Below are positions 41,282-53,486 of a stretch of 64,000 bases of DNA, piece by piece. Numbering within the stretch: position 1 is the first letter of the stretch; every line of letters begins with the position of its first letter. The notes under the pieces are model-generated. The model had not been told where the DNA came from, made no database searches, and worked only from the letters and a program-made list of their open reading frames with translations. Source of the stretch: Odontocerum albicorne (lineage: Eukaryota; Arthropoda; Insecta; Trichoptera; Odontoceridae); NCBI GenBank assembly GCA_949825065.1, contig OX463862.1, positions 16,115,592 through 16,179,591 of the forward strand. Direction: 5' to 3'. Made by a program: the position numbers and the translations under genes.

Positions 41282-42894
41282 ACTCTAATTTATTATTAAA
41301 TTAGTCATATTATCTAAATAACATGCATAAGACGGTATTATAACAAAATTAAACGTAGTTCATGAAAATAAACATAGTTATAAGTAAGAATTACTATTTT
41401 ACAACTCACGAATAACACATTACAGTCTGTACTTACGTGCGGTTTTATAATACTTTTATTAGTTCCATAAAACTATGCATTACACGTCTATTGCTATTGC
41501 TACAATGATAGGTACACAATGGCTGAGGTAAGGCACAAACGTAACAGTGGAAAGTATAATAAAAATATATTGGAAAAAATGCATCATATGTTATTATGAT
41601 ATTCAGAGGAAAACTGAACAGAAAAAAATACTTGTGATCTTCGACGGTGCGGGCTTTTGAACCGATAACATCTTACTAAAAGCGTCAGAAATCTAACCTT
41701 GTAACCAATATCTTGTACTCTTTTATATGGTTGTTGTTGCGTTGCGTTAAAATGTACATTAAATACCAATTTAAGTGTGGTTATTATTTGTGGTATCTTA
41801 CCATTGATGTTTTATGAATTTCTGTTCCTTGAAATATAAAACTGTAAATCCCACATATATCTAGAGATATTGTTTTGTTTTTTTGTTCTTTGCAGTGATG
41901 AGAGTATTTAATTGACACGTGTGATAAGCCAGTTGACTTAAAACAGGAATTCCTAGTTAGTCAGCCAGCAGATCTACAGTATTTGAGCATAGTAATTAAG
42001 CACGATGGGGAAAAGGGAATATGGTATTTTTATGATTATTGAAATGTGTCTTTTAACTCCTGCTATGTTATTATTGTATATTTCCTTATCAAGAAAAAAT
42101 AACAAATGAAATTAATAGTACAATATTTCAATGTTCAAACTAACGAGATGATTAAATACATTTCACCAATGCTTTCTCAATTTGAAGACACAAGAGTTTT
42201 ATCATTTTGTTTTATCAAATTATTTATCGATATATTTTTAATTCAACAATTGTGATGATTTTATTTGTGTTGAAGCTATTTCTAGTTTGTGAAGAGGAAA
42301 GAGGAGGGTGTGTTGAAATATACTCGTGTAACCGCGTTCATTGAAATGTGTCAATGAAATTAATTATGTCGTTATTTTTATTACACGGCATACGGCCCTT
42401 GCCCGTCTGCGGCGTGGCCTGTTGTGTACGGTAGTACGTATGCACTTCTTTTCGATATCAATTTTATGAATCATGATGTATTTTGTTTATATATTTTATT
42501 CCAGTATCTTCTAATTTTCTGTGAAGTACTTACTGGCAACTTGCTAGGCAGACTGTTTGCTGACATCGCGCTTATAAAAAAATAAAGATTTCGATCTTCT
42601 AATGTAGATCGCGCTAGATTCCTCCCCCCCCCCCATAACACTGTGGGTGGTGCAAGAATCTTATTCAACCATAGCATTTTTTTAAATTTCTGTACTCACT
42701 GGCACTCTTCAATTTTTATTGTTTTTTTTTTAGGATTTCGCGTATTTAGCGTCCTATAAAACATTTTTACGTATTTAGTGTCCACTGCACAGTTGAATGT
42801 TTTCCTGCTTTTTATTATATTTCTTTCCACTGTTGAGCTTTACAAACTACATATTATCTACAACCAACCAATTAGCAAATAACAACAAGTTGAT
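41282..42894. other. AT-rich, no recognised gene
   Basis: A run of ten or more C at 42625-42634. 42390-42450 is GC-richer ('cgtctgcggcgtggcctgtt') and unassigned. Confidence 0.4.
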
Positions 42895-43330
42895 CAAATC
42901 ACAAGAGTGAAAAGAACGAGTTGGAAATTTGAAAGAGCCAAAGAAGATAGAGAATTGTTCACCTTTTTTTTTTTTGCAAACCGGCACCATACTACCGGGG
43001 TTACTTAATACCCGTCCCAATTTTTAAAATTCCGGATGCCACCGATTAATGTATTGTATAATAACAATGATCACGCGACATGACCAGGGCTTCTTTGGCT
43101 TTTTCAATAGTTCCACCATTTATTTCTTCCATCAAATCACAAGAATGAGAAGAACGTGTTGGAAAATTGAAAGAGCCAAAGAAGATAAGACAATTATTCA
43201 CCAATTCTCTTATAAACCAGCACCATACTACCGGGGTTACTTTATACCCCGTTGCGGTATACGTTTAAATTTTTATAGTTCCCGATTCTAAGGGTTAATA
43301 GAACGATAATTATGATCAGGACTTGTTTGG
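42895..43330. repeat. diverged tandem duplication, about 235 bp
   Basis: The series 'aaatcacaagagtgaaaaga' / 'gaaagagccaaagaagat' / 'accatactaccggggttact' at 42895-43030 recurs at 43133-43280, and 'ctttttcaatagttccacca' (43100) recurs at 43331. The two copies differ by many substitutions. No protein frame was recognised. Confidence 0.8.
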
Positions 43331-43959
43331 CTTTTTTCAATAATTCCACCATCTCTTCCATCTTGCGGTTGACATCCGTAATACCGATACAGCGGTGTTT
43401 GACTATCGACTAGAAGACTCGCGTGGCTTGTATAGAGGACTTACAATGGGCGGACAGCACGGTACGTTGTTGACGACCTCGCAGACGTGAAGTCGAGTGT
43501 AGGTCTGCAGCGGGGATGGGGAAACACCAATCACCGTTATTTACACATGTCTTGGAGATATGGAACTTTTAGAGACGTACCAAGGAAACTTAACCTAATC
43601 AAAGAACATATAGGAGAAAGTATAATACGTTGTTTCTCTACGAGTGGCATTGTGTGCCCGGAAATGAGATAAGACTATTTTACAGAAGATATTTGGATGT
43701 ATATAATATATATGCAAAAGGAATTCAACCCACATATAACAAAAATACCAACAGCTTTTAATATTGCTAATGAACGATTAAGGTGTGCTCTTTCGATAAT
43801 AAAAACAACATATAATTTATACAGCGCCAATAAGTGAGTTAACTCATTTCAATAACACTTTTATTAAACTAAGCCTTTTAATTTATTAGGAATCAAATCC
43901 AATACTTCAATAACTGAAAATCAAATGAATTAGGCTATAATATAAATAGTAAAAATATG
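43331..43959. other. unassigned, GC-richer at 43380-43640
   Basis: 43380-43640 ('gactcgcgtggcttgtatag', 'gtctgcagcggggatgggga') looks like an inserted repeat of unknown type. The open frame at 43487-43672 has no recognised similarity. Confidence 0.35.
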
Positions 43960-44085
43960 ACGACAATAGAAGTACACATGACGAGGTGTATGAAAATGGC
44001 AGAAGCGAATGATGTGTACTGTGATAGAAATAAATAGAGATCTGTTATCTCTGACAACTCCAATAGGGACATGGCGTAATTGTGA
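43960..44085 (+). mobile_element. LINE-A 3' fragment
   Basis: 'cgaggtgtatgaaaatggca' then 'gaagcgaatgatgtgtactg' and 'ccaatagggacatggcgtaa' match the last codons and 3' end of LINE-A. Confidence 0.55.
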
Positions 44086-44949
44086 CGATGGTCATACTAG
44101 TAAAATTATAAATATAAAAAAAAGTAGATTATGCGAGTGTAAACAAACAGGAAATTATGGCAATATGGCCTTTATTTAGTAAATTTCATTGTATTTGCAT
44201 ATATATTGATTTATTTAATATGTATATATTTGGTAAGAAAACTGTTGAATATTAGAAGACGAAATAAGGCAAGTCTTTGCAATGTGTGATGCAAAACTTC
44301 AAAATAATGTTTTGAAGTGTGAATACATTTTGCATATGTAACATACGTCCGTTTGTATTTTAGATCACTTATTTGAAATTGCGGTTAGACTGTATTAGTC
44401 ATTTACACAGTGCCGTATCATTATTTGTGGTTAAGGTCAAAACACTAAAGTTAAATTCACCTCTGGCTAAGAGTTTTCTTTGCCTAAAGAAAGATTTAAA
44501 CGATTACATATATCTTATCGATACATAAGCGATAGTCAAATATGATAACATTTGATGTAATCTTAGCAAATCACATCGTATGGATAAGAAATGTCTGATT
44601 TACAGATTTCCTTAAAATCAACAGTACGCCATGTCTGAATATATTATTCTGGATAAATTTTTACGTTTTTTTTTTAATTGAAAGCTAATCAGATTTGTAT
44701 TTTCTGAGACCAAAATAAGAAAAAGATAAATAAGGTTCATCAAGCATTAGTTCCGATTAGAAAATAAATTCTTAATAGCATAGACAATATTTTATTATAA
44801 CATAATCGACCAATTGATAAAAATAAACCGAACATTACCGAAAACAGCATTTTTTTTGTTTTAACAACTGTATACATAGTAATCGAGTTAATTTAAATCC
44901 TTTCAATAAAAAAGCTAAATTCCATTTTGCGAAATATTGAGCTGGTGTA
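44086..44949. other. AT-rich, no recognised element
   Basis: Nothing assignable. Confidence 0.4.
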
Positions 44950-45424
44950 AAATTTATTGCGGTTTTGCACACCCCATGAGCCACACCCTTTCTACCCCCA
45001 AAGGGGAATTGCACCTGAAAAAGGTTATGTGTGATGGGATATTATGGCTATAGTGAATTATGAACTTTTAAAATCAAACGAGACAATGAATGTTGTTATG
45101 TACTGCCCCAAAAATAAGACAAATTAAATCGGGTATTTATTGAAAAATATGGCATTTAATCAACAGAAAAGGTGTCGTTTTTTTTATCACGAAAATGTTA
45201 GATCACAAAAAAAATGTTTGACAAAAAATTGGAAATTATACATCCCCTATTACACTATTCAAATTTGGCACATAATGTTTATGTTTTCCGATCCCCGGAA
45301 AATCGCCTTAAGGGTAAAAAAATTATACAGCGTGGAAGAAATTAAAACAGCCCTTGATAAATATTTCGCTCTAAAACCTGAAGATTTTTATCGAGATGGG
45401 AAATATAAATTGAGTAAAAGATGA
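44950..45424 (+). pseudogene. mariner transposase 3' half, highly decayed
   Basis: Plus-strand frames recover a HPMSHTLSTPKGELHLKKVM linker, CDGILWL, YELLKSNETMNVVMYC, FFYHENVRSQKKCLTKNWKL (the HxDNAxxH region with Asp replaced by Glu), YYTIQIWHIMFMF (the YSPDLAPSDYHLF position, catalytic Asp lost) and EIKTALDKYFALKPEDFYRD with KYKLSKR. Two of three catalytic residues are gone and frames are broken. It is much older than the mariner copies at 22685 and 59629. Terminal repeats were not found. Confidence 0.75.
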
Positions 45425-45951
45425 GAGAATGTTATACCCAATAATGGAAATTGTGTCATTGATTAAATTAACACTTTTTATATTACAATAGTATTAAAAA
45501 TACGGCAATTACTTTCGCATCAACTTAATATTTGTTTAAATCGAGTCTGTTGTATGTACTAAATCAGTCGTTATATTAACTGTTCCAAATGATTTATTTA
45601 AAATGTTAATAAAACCGATATACTTATCATCGATATACAATCCATTTAAAAATTTATTAAAGGAGAATCAACAAATACCTTAACGTATTGATTACCTTTA
45701 AAAGTCAGTATTAAGTTTTCTTGGCATTTCTCTAAGGAGTTTAAATTCATTGAAATTCTCTAAGGAGTTTAAATTCATTGAAATAAAAATAACATTAAGC
45801 TAAAGTATGCAAAGTATAATTCCCTAGATTATTCAACATCACTAAATCTAGTTAGGTAACATTGAGACATAACAGATGTTACAAAGGAAGAAAATAATAT
45901 AAATTAACCAATAAAATAAAACATCTTGGAAATACTTTGTGAAAGGCAATA
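45425..45951. other. AT-rich, one short direct repeat
   Basis: 'ctctaaggagtttaaattca' occurs twice at 45733-45780. Otherwise nothing. Confidence 0.45.
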
Positions 45952-46147
45952 AAGTTTCTCAAACATTATGAGATGTTACGTGTAAAAGACAATCAAGTTT
46001 CTCAAACATTATGAGATGTTACGTGTAAAAGACAATCAAGTTTCTCAAACATTATGAGATGTTACGTGTAAAAGACAATCAAGTTTCTCAAACATTATGA
46101 GATGTTACGTGTAAAAGACAATCAAGTTTCTCTAACATTACGAGTAT
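45952..46147. repeat. 43-bp tandem repeat, about 4.5 units
   Basis: 'aagtttctcaaacattatga' followed by 'gatgttacgtgtaaaagaca' and 'atc' starts at 45952, 45995, 46038, 46081 and 46124. The last unit is partial, with 'attatgagat' replaced by 'attacgagta' at 46137-46146. Confidence 0.92.
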
Positions 46148-46224
46148 ACAAATTTAAAATAGAATGATTTTACACTTAAATGTGAAAAAATCTACACAAT
46201 AACTACCCAAACATACATATATAT

Positions 46225-46710
46225 ACCGCCACGTTGTTTCAGTGTTCGGATAGGCATAGAGGACATATCGCCAGACTTTCCTATCTCCAAGCACATTCAT
46301 TTCGCTTCTTTCACTTCCATACACTTTCTCAAATGAGTCCTACGATTTCTTTGACTTCTTACATTTCCTTCTTTCAAAATATCATTCTCTTGATCCAACC
46401 ATACTTTCCATCGTATTCCTTTACCATGCCTTCCAGTAACATTTGCAATGTATAATTGTTCTGTTATTTTTTATTCTTTCATTCGTTCCTTGAGCCCAAA
46501 CCATCTCAGAGTGCTCTTCTTCATCTCACTCAATAGACCAGCTCCAAGTTCACATTCATCCTTAATCACTTAAATCCGTATTATGTCATGAATTGTCACT
46601 CTCATTCCTTCGTGTACGTATTTCTATAGCACTTATTCGGCTTATTTCAGTCTTTTCCACGTCTATCTTACGCTCCCATACATACAAATTGGTCATAAAA
46701 GACTATCTCT
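46225..46710 (-). mobile_element. LINE-A tail, long fragment
   Basis: Minus-orientation LINE-A from the 3' end 'gataggcatagaggacat' through 'atccaaccatactttccatc', 'ttgagcccaaaccatctcag', 'cactcaatagaccagctcca' and 'cgctcccatacatac'. Frames are broken. Confidence 0.7.
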
Positions 46711-47346
46711 ATATATTGACGTGACACATTCATGTTTCGATTAATAAAAGCATTGCCCAACTGTTTTTTAGATATGTCGCATAAATATATGTGTAGATTT
46801 TTTAAATTTAAGTAAAAAATTATTCAGTAAAAAATTAAGCTCTGCTACATAAATAACAATTCCATTAATAAAAAATGGTTTTTATTGAATACTTATAAAA
46901 TTATGGAAATGTTTGAGTTTAAAATTAGATTTTTTTATAAAACAGCTAACATATATATTTGCTATATGACAGCATTGTTAAACGGTGTTTGTCAAACATG
47001 TCTTTCAATATATAAACATACAAAAAAATGTGAATTTACTCTTAAATTGTTAAACATTCAATGTTGATACAAAATAAATATGCAATACACTTCAAATAAA
47101 GATACTTAAAGAAACAAAACTTGATTGAAAATAAATTTTTCTATATTAATTCTACTAATAAAATGTCATTGGGGCTCGAGTTCCGAGCTCCTCGTCAGGC
47201 AAAGTAATCAGTTTTTTTAATATCTAACCTATTTATCTTAAATTTAGTATGACAAAGGTGAAGTGGGGTGTGCCGCAAAAGGAAATATTGAAAGAAGTGC
47301 TGACGTGTTTCGTCATGTATGATTGTGGATAATCTTTTCTTCTTGG
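46711..47346. other. AT-rich, with a fold-back family fragment
   Basis: About 47165-47210 ('cattggggctcgagttccga', 'gctcctcgtcaggcaaagta') is a single-arm piece of the family at 28820-29245. The rest is unassigned. Confidence 0.4.
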
Positions 47347-47480
47347 TTAATAATAATAAAGGGGCAATTTATATAGCGCCGTAAAAAGAGAAGAATCTCC
47401 AGAAGGGTGCTCCAACTCGGGATCCAAACCAGCTATTATTGACAGATTAATCTATCAACTAAGCCACAGTGAAATATTAT
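47347..47480 (-). mobile_element. SINE-2, best copy
   Basis: On the minus strand: a tRNA-like head with A box 'tggcttagttgatagattaa' and B box 'ggtttggatcccgagttgga', then 'gcacccttctggagattctt', 'cggcgctatataaattgc' and a (TTA)n tail. It is about 134 bp, distinct in body and tail from SINE-1. Confidence 0.8.
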
Positions 47481-47572
47481 TTTAATTTTATTTCATGTAA
47501 TAGCCTTCAATAACTCAAAAATGATAATTCTGACATTTCTAAGACAGTGGCCAGGAGACAATATTGTCTTAT

Positions 47573-47655
47573 GATAATAATAAAAGAGAGCAGACTCTCC
47601 TCAGAGGCGCTTTTACTAGGGTCTCGAACCCGCTATTATTACCAGATTATAAATT
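47573..47655 (-). mobile_element. SINE-2 fragment
   Basis: 'agagagcagactctcctcag', 'ctcgaacccgctattattac'. The head is truncated before the A box. Confidence 0.7.
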
Positions 47656-47689
47656 ACAAAAATTAATAAGAGTTTATAAGAGAAAATAT

Positions 47690-47865
47690 AAGTTGAGTAT
47701 GAGTACAGGAAAATAGTGGCTACGGTCATTAGATCATGTACTTCTCCGCACCTGTATATGTTTAGAAAAACACATTTGGTAAGAAAGCCGCAGAAAACTT
47801 ACGAAAGGAAGACGATCTACAAACAAATATTTGTAGATCTTCCGATATGTGATAATAACACATTT
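47690..47865 (-). repeat. repeat family R2, copy 2
   Basis: In reverse: 'cacctgtatatgtttagaaa', 'ggtaagaaagccgcagaaaa'. It lies just after a SINE-2 fragment, an association also seen at 53487-53800, so SINE-2 plus R2 may form one larger element. Confidence 0.7.
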
Positions 47866-47979
47866 GCTTGAGGTGTAGTGTACTATATGTGTGTAATGTT
47901 CATTTTCAGTGTTTGTTAAGATTATCTTGGCCTGTGAAACAGTAGCTCTGAATAAATATGTTTTTTTTTAATTTTATCC

Positions 47980-48275
47980 CCTTTGCACGGATTTCTCCTG
48001 TTACACAAAGAGGGTCTGCTTCTAGCATTAGCTTATTCGTTAGGAATAATATCAGCCAGGATTCTTCTCATACTGCTAGACGGTACCGAGAATATATCAA
48101 CCGTGTCATTCAGTTGGTTCAATATCTCTATACCACGCGTGACTGAGTGTTTAGCCATGATATTCGTCCTGTAAGTTGGTATGTAGAACAGAGGGTGATT
48201 CCTTGCACGGCTATATTTATTGGGTACATATAAACTTAGTGCTTCTAGAATCGCGGGACAGTTAAAGGTTATAAC
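47980..48275 (-). pseudogene. LINE-E ORF C-terminal remnant, copy 2
   Basis: Nucleotide homolog of 40960-41240: shared blocks 'accacgcgtgactgagtgtt', 'agccatgatatt', 'gtatgtagaacagagggtga'. Frames are shifted by a six-base insertion 'cgtcct' near 48165 and other changes. Confidence 0.6.
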
Positions 48276-48753
48276 ATATGTGGGGTGACAGTCAAACCAC
48301 TCTAAGGTAAGTTTTTCAACATGGAAATGCGTATTTTTCTGCCCTGAATTAGCAGTTGAATCCGATATGTTTCATTTCGCATTATGTGTACTAAGTTCTC
48401 CAACTTTCTCCTTCTGATAGTGAACAATAATTCTTCGTCATTATTGATCTGTTACAAGAACAGATCATTACGGACATTGTCAACTCATTAGACTGAGCAT
48501 TCTTTGATAGCACAACATTTCAAAAGCTTCTAGTTTCTTTCTTTGAAGTGGCCTGAATAAGTGTGCCTATGCGTCAACACAATAGAAAAGTACCGAGAAT
48601 TTATAGCAACATAAAATTCGCATACGTAAATAGAGATTCAAAACCTTGTTGCAGAAGAATCCTACAATTTTAAAAAGCAGCTTCGTACTATCTCGTATAT
48701 TACTTTGATCACTCGAGATATCCTTGATCATTAAGTCAGCATCCCCGATATTT
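48276..48753. other. no recognised feature
   Basis: Nothing assignable. Confidence 0.4.
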
Positions 48754-48761
48754 GTCTAGTG

Positions 48762-49143
48762 GAGGGATGGCCAACAGGTCGATCGCGAAGCAATTTTTAG
48801 TCGATCGAGACCGTCTTCGTAATTTAGAATATGGCGTGCGATGTGACCAAAGCTCATTACGCGCATGCACTTGTAAACGCAGTCAATATAGTGATCCTTT
48901 TTTAATATGTAGATATGTCTACTCCAAATAAATGTATGTATGTTATTTAATCCCTATGTTTAAGTTTTTTTTCCTTAATATTTTTTAGCGAAGTAAATTC
49001 CGCTCATACTTATTAATACACTTTTTGCTATAAGTCATCATTTTTTAACATGTGCGCTATGTGTTAAATCTCGCGAATGTAGATCGCGACTATTTTTTTA
49101 CGTAAAAAGTCGATCGCGACAACCAACAAATTGGCCACTCCTG
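48762..49143. mobile_element. hAT-type MITE (TCGATCGCGA family)
   Basis: Left end 'gagggatggccaa', right end (reverse complement) 'caggagtggccaa', with inner repeats 'gtcgatcgcga' at both sides. The 8-bp flanks are gtctagtg and gcatagtg (6 of 8 alike), fitting an old hAT insertion. No coding content. Confidence 0.75.
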
Positions 49144-49469
49144 GCATAGTGGAAAATATTATTCAAAAAATTTAAAGTTCATATGTGTTATATTCTTTGA
49201 AAAGATATTAAATTATCTAGTATGACCAATTTTATTTTTTTAATCATATGGTTCCCTTCAACATATCATAATTGATCATTCGAGTATATTAAAAAAGCAT
49301 GACCGGGTGACAACAATGTTATAGGCTCCAATAATCGAGCCTTCGTGTTTAGAACAAATGTAGTAAACATGAAACTCACGATTCGTCATCGCACCACTAA
49401 ACCAGACGTGAAGAGGTAACAACACTCGCACGAGTGTCAAGTCTTGTGCATATTGAATATTGCTATCAG
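49144..49469. other. no recognised feature
   Basis: AT-rich, nothing assignable. Confidence 0.4.
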
Positions 49470-49830
49470 ACGAACTCTTTAACCAGAGTGTGACTTCTTT
49501 TTCAAATTATTTTTTCGGGTACCACCGAACATCGAGCCCGAAGCCCCAAGATGGAAGTAAATCGTCTCATCAACTAGGCCACGAAAGTTGTCGTCTAATG
49601 CCAATAAAACGCAGGGAATCAAAAAACAAAAAGTCACGAAGAAAGAGACTTATACCAAACGGAAATGGTTGACAGGAAGCTGTGACTATTGCTACAAGAC
49701 GAACTTTTTTACCAGACTGGAATATCTATTGAATTGATTTTTTCGGGTATCATCGGCAATCGAGCCCGAAACCCCCGGGGAGAAGTAAAAAGTCTTATCA
49801 ACAAGGCTACAAAAGTTGCCGTTTATGGAG
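49470..49830 (-). mobile_element. two SINE-1-related heads in tandem
   Basis: 49478-49592 and 49703-49822 each show 'aaccagagtgt' or 'taccagactgg', a spacer 'ttattttttcgggtayca', a reversed B box 'atcgagcccgaa' and a reversed A box 'caactaggccac' / 'caaggctac'. The two units, with flanks such as 'gacgaactctt' and 'gttgacaggaagc', look like a tandem segmental duplication of about 225 bp. Confidence 0.7.
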
Positions 49831-50599
49831 AATATGAGGTAGGGAATTAAAAAAAATGTTGCGAAGAGAGAGCCCGTCAACCATTTATGTTCGGTGTAAG
49901 TACATCAAACAGAAATAGTTGACAGAAAGCATAAGTATAATAACTTAACAATTAACAAAATCAGTTACATAAAGAATCGTTGAAAAATGCTGATTAATTG
50001 AGAAGAACAAAGCACAGAGGCCGCGATTGGCGAATCAATCAACAACTCGGTTGCATGTCCATATAAATTATAACAGTTATTGACAGTATTGTACGTTGTG
50101 TGCAGTCGTTTTATCTCACGCCTCGCTCGAGGGTCTATCGATTTCCTCGTTAAAAAAAAAGAAACGTTGTTAAACCCTATCTTTGCCCGCGGCAGGTTGT
50201 GAACTATTGGTTGAATGAACAATACATGATGATGGAATGTTAAATGGGATATGGTTATCGTAAAACTCATCAGCTATATTAAAACAGTTACAATTCTAGT
50301 TGATAGGAAAGTCATGACACTTCAGGTCAATGTTACTAGAAAATTACCAAGAAGCGAACAGTTTAGAAATTTAAAGTCATGGGTGGATTTTATACACTAT
50401 GGGGAAAAGAATGTTGCTTTTTAGGGCAATATATAACAGGCTTTGTAATTCAGAATTCAACGACTAAATACAACAAATGAGTTTCTATTAAAAAAACTGT
50501 AGCATGACAACTGGGAAAATGATTACAATCTCACAATTTGTAGAAGCAGAAACTGCTAAAAATTGAGTAAAAAACTATTTTTGTGTACTGTATCGTTTT
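49831..50599. other. no recognised gene
   Basis: Unassigned AT-rich sequence. Confidence 0.35.
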
Positions 50600-50785
50600 A
50601 AACTTTTGTTGTATTCAGTACAATCTGGCAGGGTAAAAAGCCTCTTTCAATCAACCAGAAATACGTAAGAGAGGTTTTAAATGAAAACCAGTCTAGAAAA
50701 CTTGAAAAAATGGGAGTAACGGAAATTGAATCTGCAACCCAGGGCGTAAAGTAAAAAGACTTGAGCATCACCCAAGACAGAAAAG
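50600..50785 (-). mobile_element. SINE-1 copy
   Basis: 'ttgttgtattcagtacaatc', 'aatcaaccagaaatacgtaa', 'gaggttttaaatgaaaacca' and a damaged head ('ggaaattgaatctgcaaccc'). Confidence 0.75.
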
Positions 50786-51595
50786 GAGAAAGAAGAAGAC
50801 CATATAGATGTACATACATATGTATATGTTGAATAAGTTAAAGTGTTCTTTCTGCCCCTTTGAGAGTCATTATATTAATTTAACACTTTCATGCAAATAC
50901 ATCTGGAAGATTTATTGCTTTAAAGAAATACCTTCCACTCAACAAGCTAAAGGAATGTTTTGATATATGTAATTACTTTTTTAGTTTAATTTATAATATC
51001 GATGAGAATGTAGCACATTTGATTGAGCCAGGAACACTGTTTTTAAGTCGATTCGAGTGAAACGCAAAACAATCATGTGTGATGCGTTGATATAGAAAGG
51101 ATTCTGCTGCAACCAGATCGGAGGGAAATACCATGTTTAGCAAGAAAATTTAGTCTTGTTTTCACTTAAAGTCATATTTAGTCCATGGCGGAAGGATTTT
51201 TCTCCAAGTTGGCTAACTTTGGTACCAGGAATATGGTCCAAACATTTTTTTATGGTCCAAGAGGGTTGCTCTTTGGTAGGAATTAATGCTGCATTTTTTT
51301 TCTTAGATAATTTAGTACACCGTTGTTCCCTGACCATTACGATCACCTCAAGAGCGCTTCCCAGCTAACTTATTAAATAAATAAGGAAGGTTGCAAGACT
51401 CTAAATGTCGCAAGCAAAAGCGCCATCTATTGAGACGTAAAATGGTCTATGTTAAGAGTAAAACTAGTCCGGAAGACAATCCGACAGGAATAGAACTTGG
51501 GGCACCCGTTTGCTTAGCACGAATGCTAACCACCTTTTACTCAACCCATATGGTTGGTATATAAAGAATTAATGTTTATTCTGATGGATTATAAA
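50786..51595. other. unassigned; tRNA-like piece near 51480
   Basis: 51450-51545 has a tRNA-like arrangement ('ggaatagaacttggggcacc', 'gcacgaatgctaaccacctt') of a third kind. 51140-51365 is open on both strands, without recognised similarity. Confidence 0.35.
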
Positions 51596-51871
51596 AAAAA
51601 CACCTTTAAGTGCTCGAAAGGGTTTAAGTTGTACGTGGGCGTCGTAATACAGCGTATCCGATAAACCTCCAATATCAATCAATAAAAACACCTTTAAGTG
51701 CTCGAAAGGGTTTGAGTTGTACGTGGGCGTCGTAGTCGTAATACAGCGTATCCGATAAACCTCCAATATCAATCAATAAAAACACCTTTAAGTGCTCGAA
51801 AGGGTTTGAGTTGTACGTGGGCGTCGTAATACAGCGTATCCGATAAACCTCCAATATCAATCAATAAAAAA
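51596..51871. repeat. 88-bp tandem repeat, three units
   Basis: 'cacctttaagtgctcgaaag' starts at 51601, 51689 and 51783. Units are 88 bases except the second, which is 94 because 'gtcgta' is doubled. Identity between units is nearly complete, so the array is recent. Confidence 0.93.
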
Positions 51872-53105
51872 TGATCGACTATTAAACACTGCAATATATA
51901 ATAATTACACGTGTGGCAATATGGCTGTGATTTATTATTATATTATACGAAAATCAATGTCTTGTTTCCGTTTATTCGCCGCAATTAGAATTCATAGATA
52001 AAAAAACCTGCAATACTTGTACGAGTAAATTAAGTTGCAACGAAAATTTCTGGTCAAAAATAAAGGTCACGGATATAATATATTGTTGCAAGTTGAAGAA
52101 TTCTGCTATTTAGATAGTATTTTCTCATATAATGGAAGAGTTACGAGGGATGTCGAACGGTGTGTAGCGATAGGAAACAAAGTCAATTTGGTACTAAAAC
52201 ATTTATCAAAATCTATCGATCTGTGAAGATTATATTCCACAACAGAGTTTTAGTACCAACTTTGATGTGTAGGAATGAAACGTGCATAGTCTTGACAGAT
52301 CAAACCCAAATTTCCGATGGTAAGGAGATCCAATCCTTTGAGAAGATCGACGTGATAAATTTGTTAGAGCTTTGAGTTAATTTCTAACGCCATAAGAATT
52401 GAAATCAAAATTGCTCACAATTGTTTATTTTATATTTACTAAAAAAAACAAATTCAGATTTGATATGGTTTAAGAGTAAAACCAATTTGGAAGTGAATCC
52501 GCCGGGAATCGAACATGGATCGCAGTCAGCGAGGTAACTTAAAAGGAATCTGCCGTAATGCAAAAAAGAAAAAGGGTCCCTATATACTCTTTATTTATAC
52601 TACCGCTCATAAGTATTTGTTTACCTATACTTTTTGTATATCACATACATATTTATAGACAACTTTATTACAGAAAATTGTTAGAATTTTGTCATTTTTA
52701 GTCTGACTAAACAAATAAGAATACTTGGTAGTGGTCGTAATTAAATTTGAGGAATTTCCCGGAAATAATGGCAAAATGGGATAATTCATATTTCACTTTC
52801 GGACGAAATTCCACGAAACAGATAACTGAATATTTGCTTTTTTTATTGGTCTCAGGTTTTTCACTAAAAAAAATGCAACGGTTTTTAATATTCCTTTTAG
52901 CTTTCGCGTTTCGAGAATACGTCATTTAAAATTTTCGATTTCTGTGACGTTCTTTTATTTGGAATTTTTATTTTGCGTTTATTTTAAATAGCGAAATTGA
53001 AAGAACTTTCTGTGGAAATACGTTCTTTGATATAATAGTTGCTTATTATCAAAGTAGTAAAAGAAATCACCAAATTTCACGTGAATTAAAATTGGAACGT
53101 ATTAC
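51872..53105. other. AT-rich, decayed LINE and SINE traces
   Basis: 52040-52380 may be LINE ORF2 debris (plus frame EFCYLDSIFSYNGRVTRDVE, then NLVLKHLSKSI; the YLGSxxxxxGxxxxDV pattern). 52475-52545 is a tRNA-like SINE head in reverse. The rest is unassigned. Confidence 0.5.
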
Positions 53106-53236
53106 TGCAATGTCAATAAGAACGTGTGACTACAACGTCAATAAGAACGTGTGACTACAATGTCAATAAGAATGTGTGACTACAATAACGTCAATAAGAA
53201 TGTGTCACTACAACGTCAATAAGAACGTGTGACTAC
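53106..53236. repeat. 25-bp tandem repeat, five units
   Basis: 'gtcaataagaacgtgtgact' plus 'acaac' starts at 53112, 53137, 53162, 53190 and 53215. The fourth spacing is 28 because of a 3-base insertion. GT and AT variants occur. Confidence 0.9.
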
Positions 53237-53486
53237 GTTAAGAAATTTGAGGTAGAAAAGAGTACTAATGTAACATATATATCGATAATGATTTTACGTA
53301 TTTTTTAATTTTACAGTTCCATTTTTTCCTGTAGTGGATTTTCCCAAAAATTATAAGTCAATACGAGAGCTGGGAAAAAATATCAATGCCAAAATTTTAG
53401 TAGGACATGGACCTTTGACGTAGTTACGCCACTGCTGCGAGTTACTGTTAGACCTTGGTGGTCTTCAATTCGAAGTTAAAAAATCT

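Noticed and set aside
45952..46147. CRISPR-like array (43-bp repeats)
   Set aside because: The units are contiguous tandem repeats without distinct spacers, in a eukaryotic window. The same applies to 51596-51871 and 53106-53236.
51137..51368. overlapping 70-codon frames on both strands at 51.1-51.4 kb
   Set aside because: No domain or repeat family was recognised on either strand, and both frames are within chance range for AT-rich DNA with few stops.
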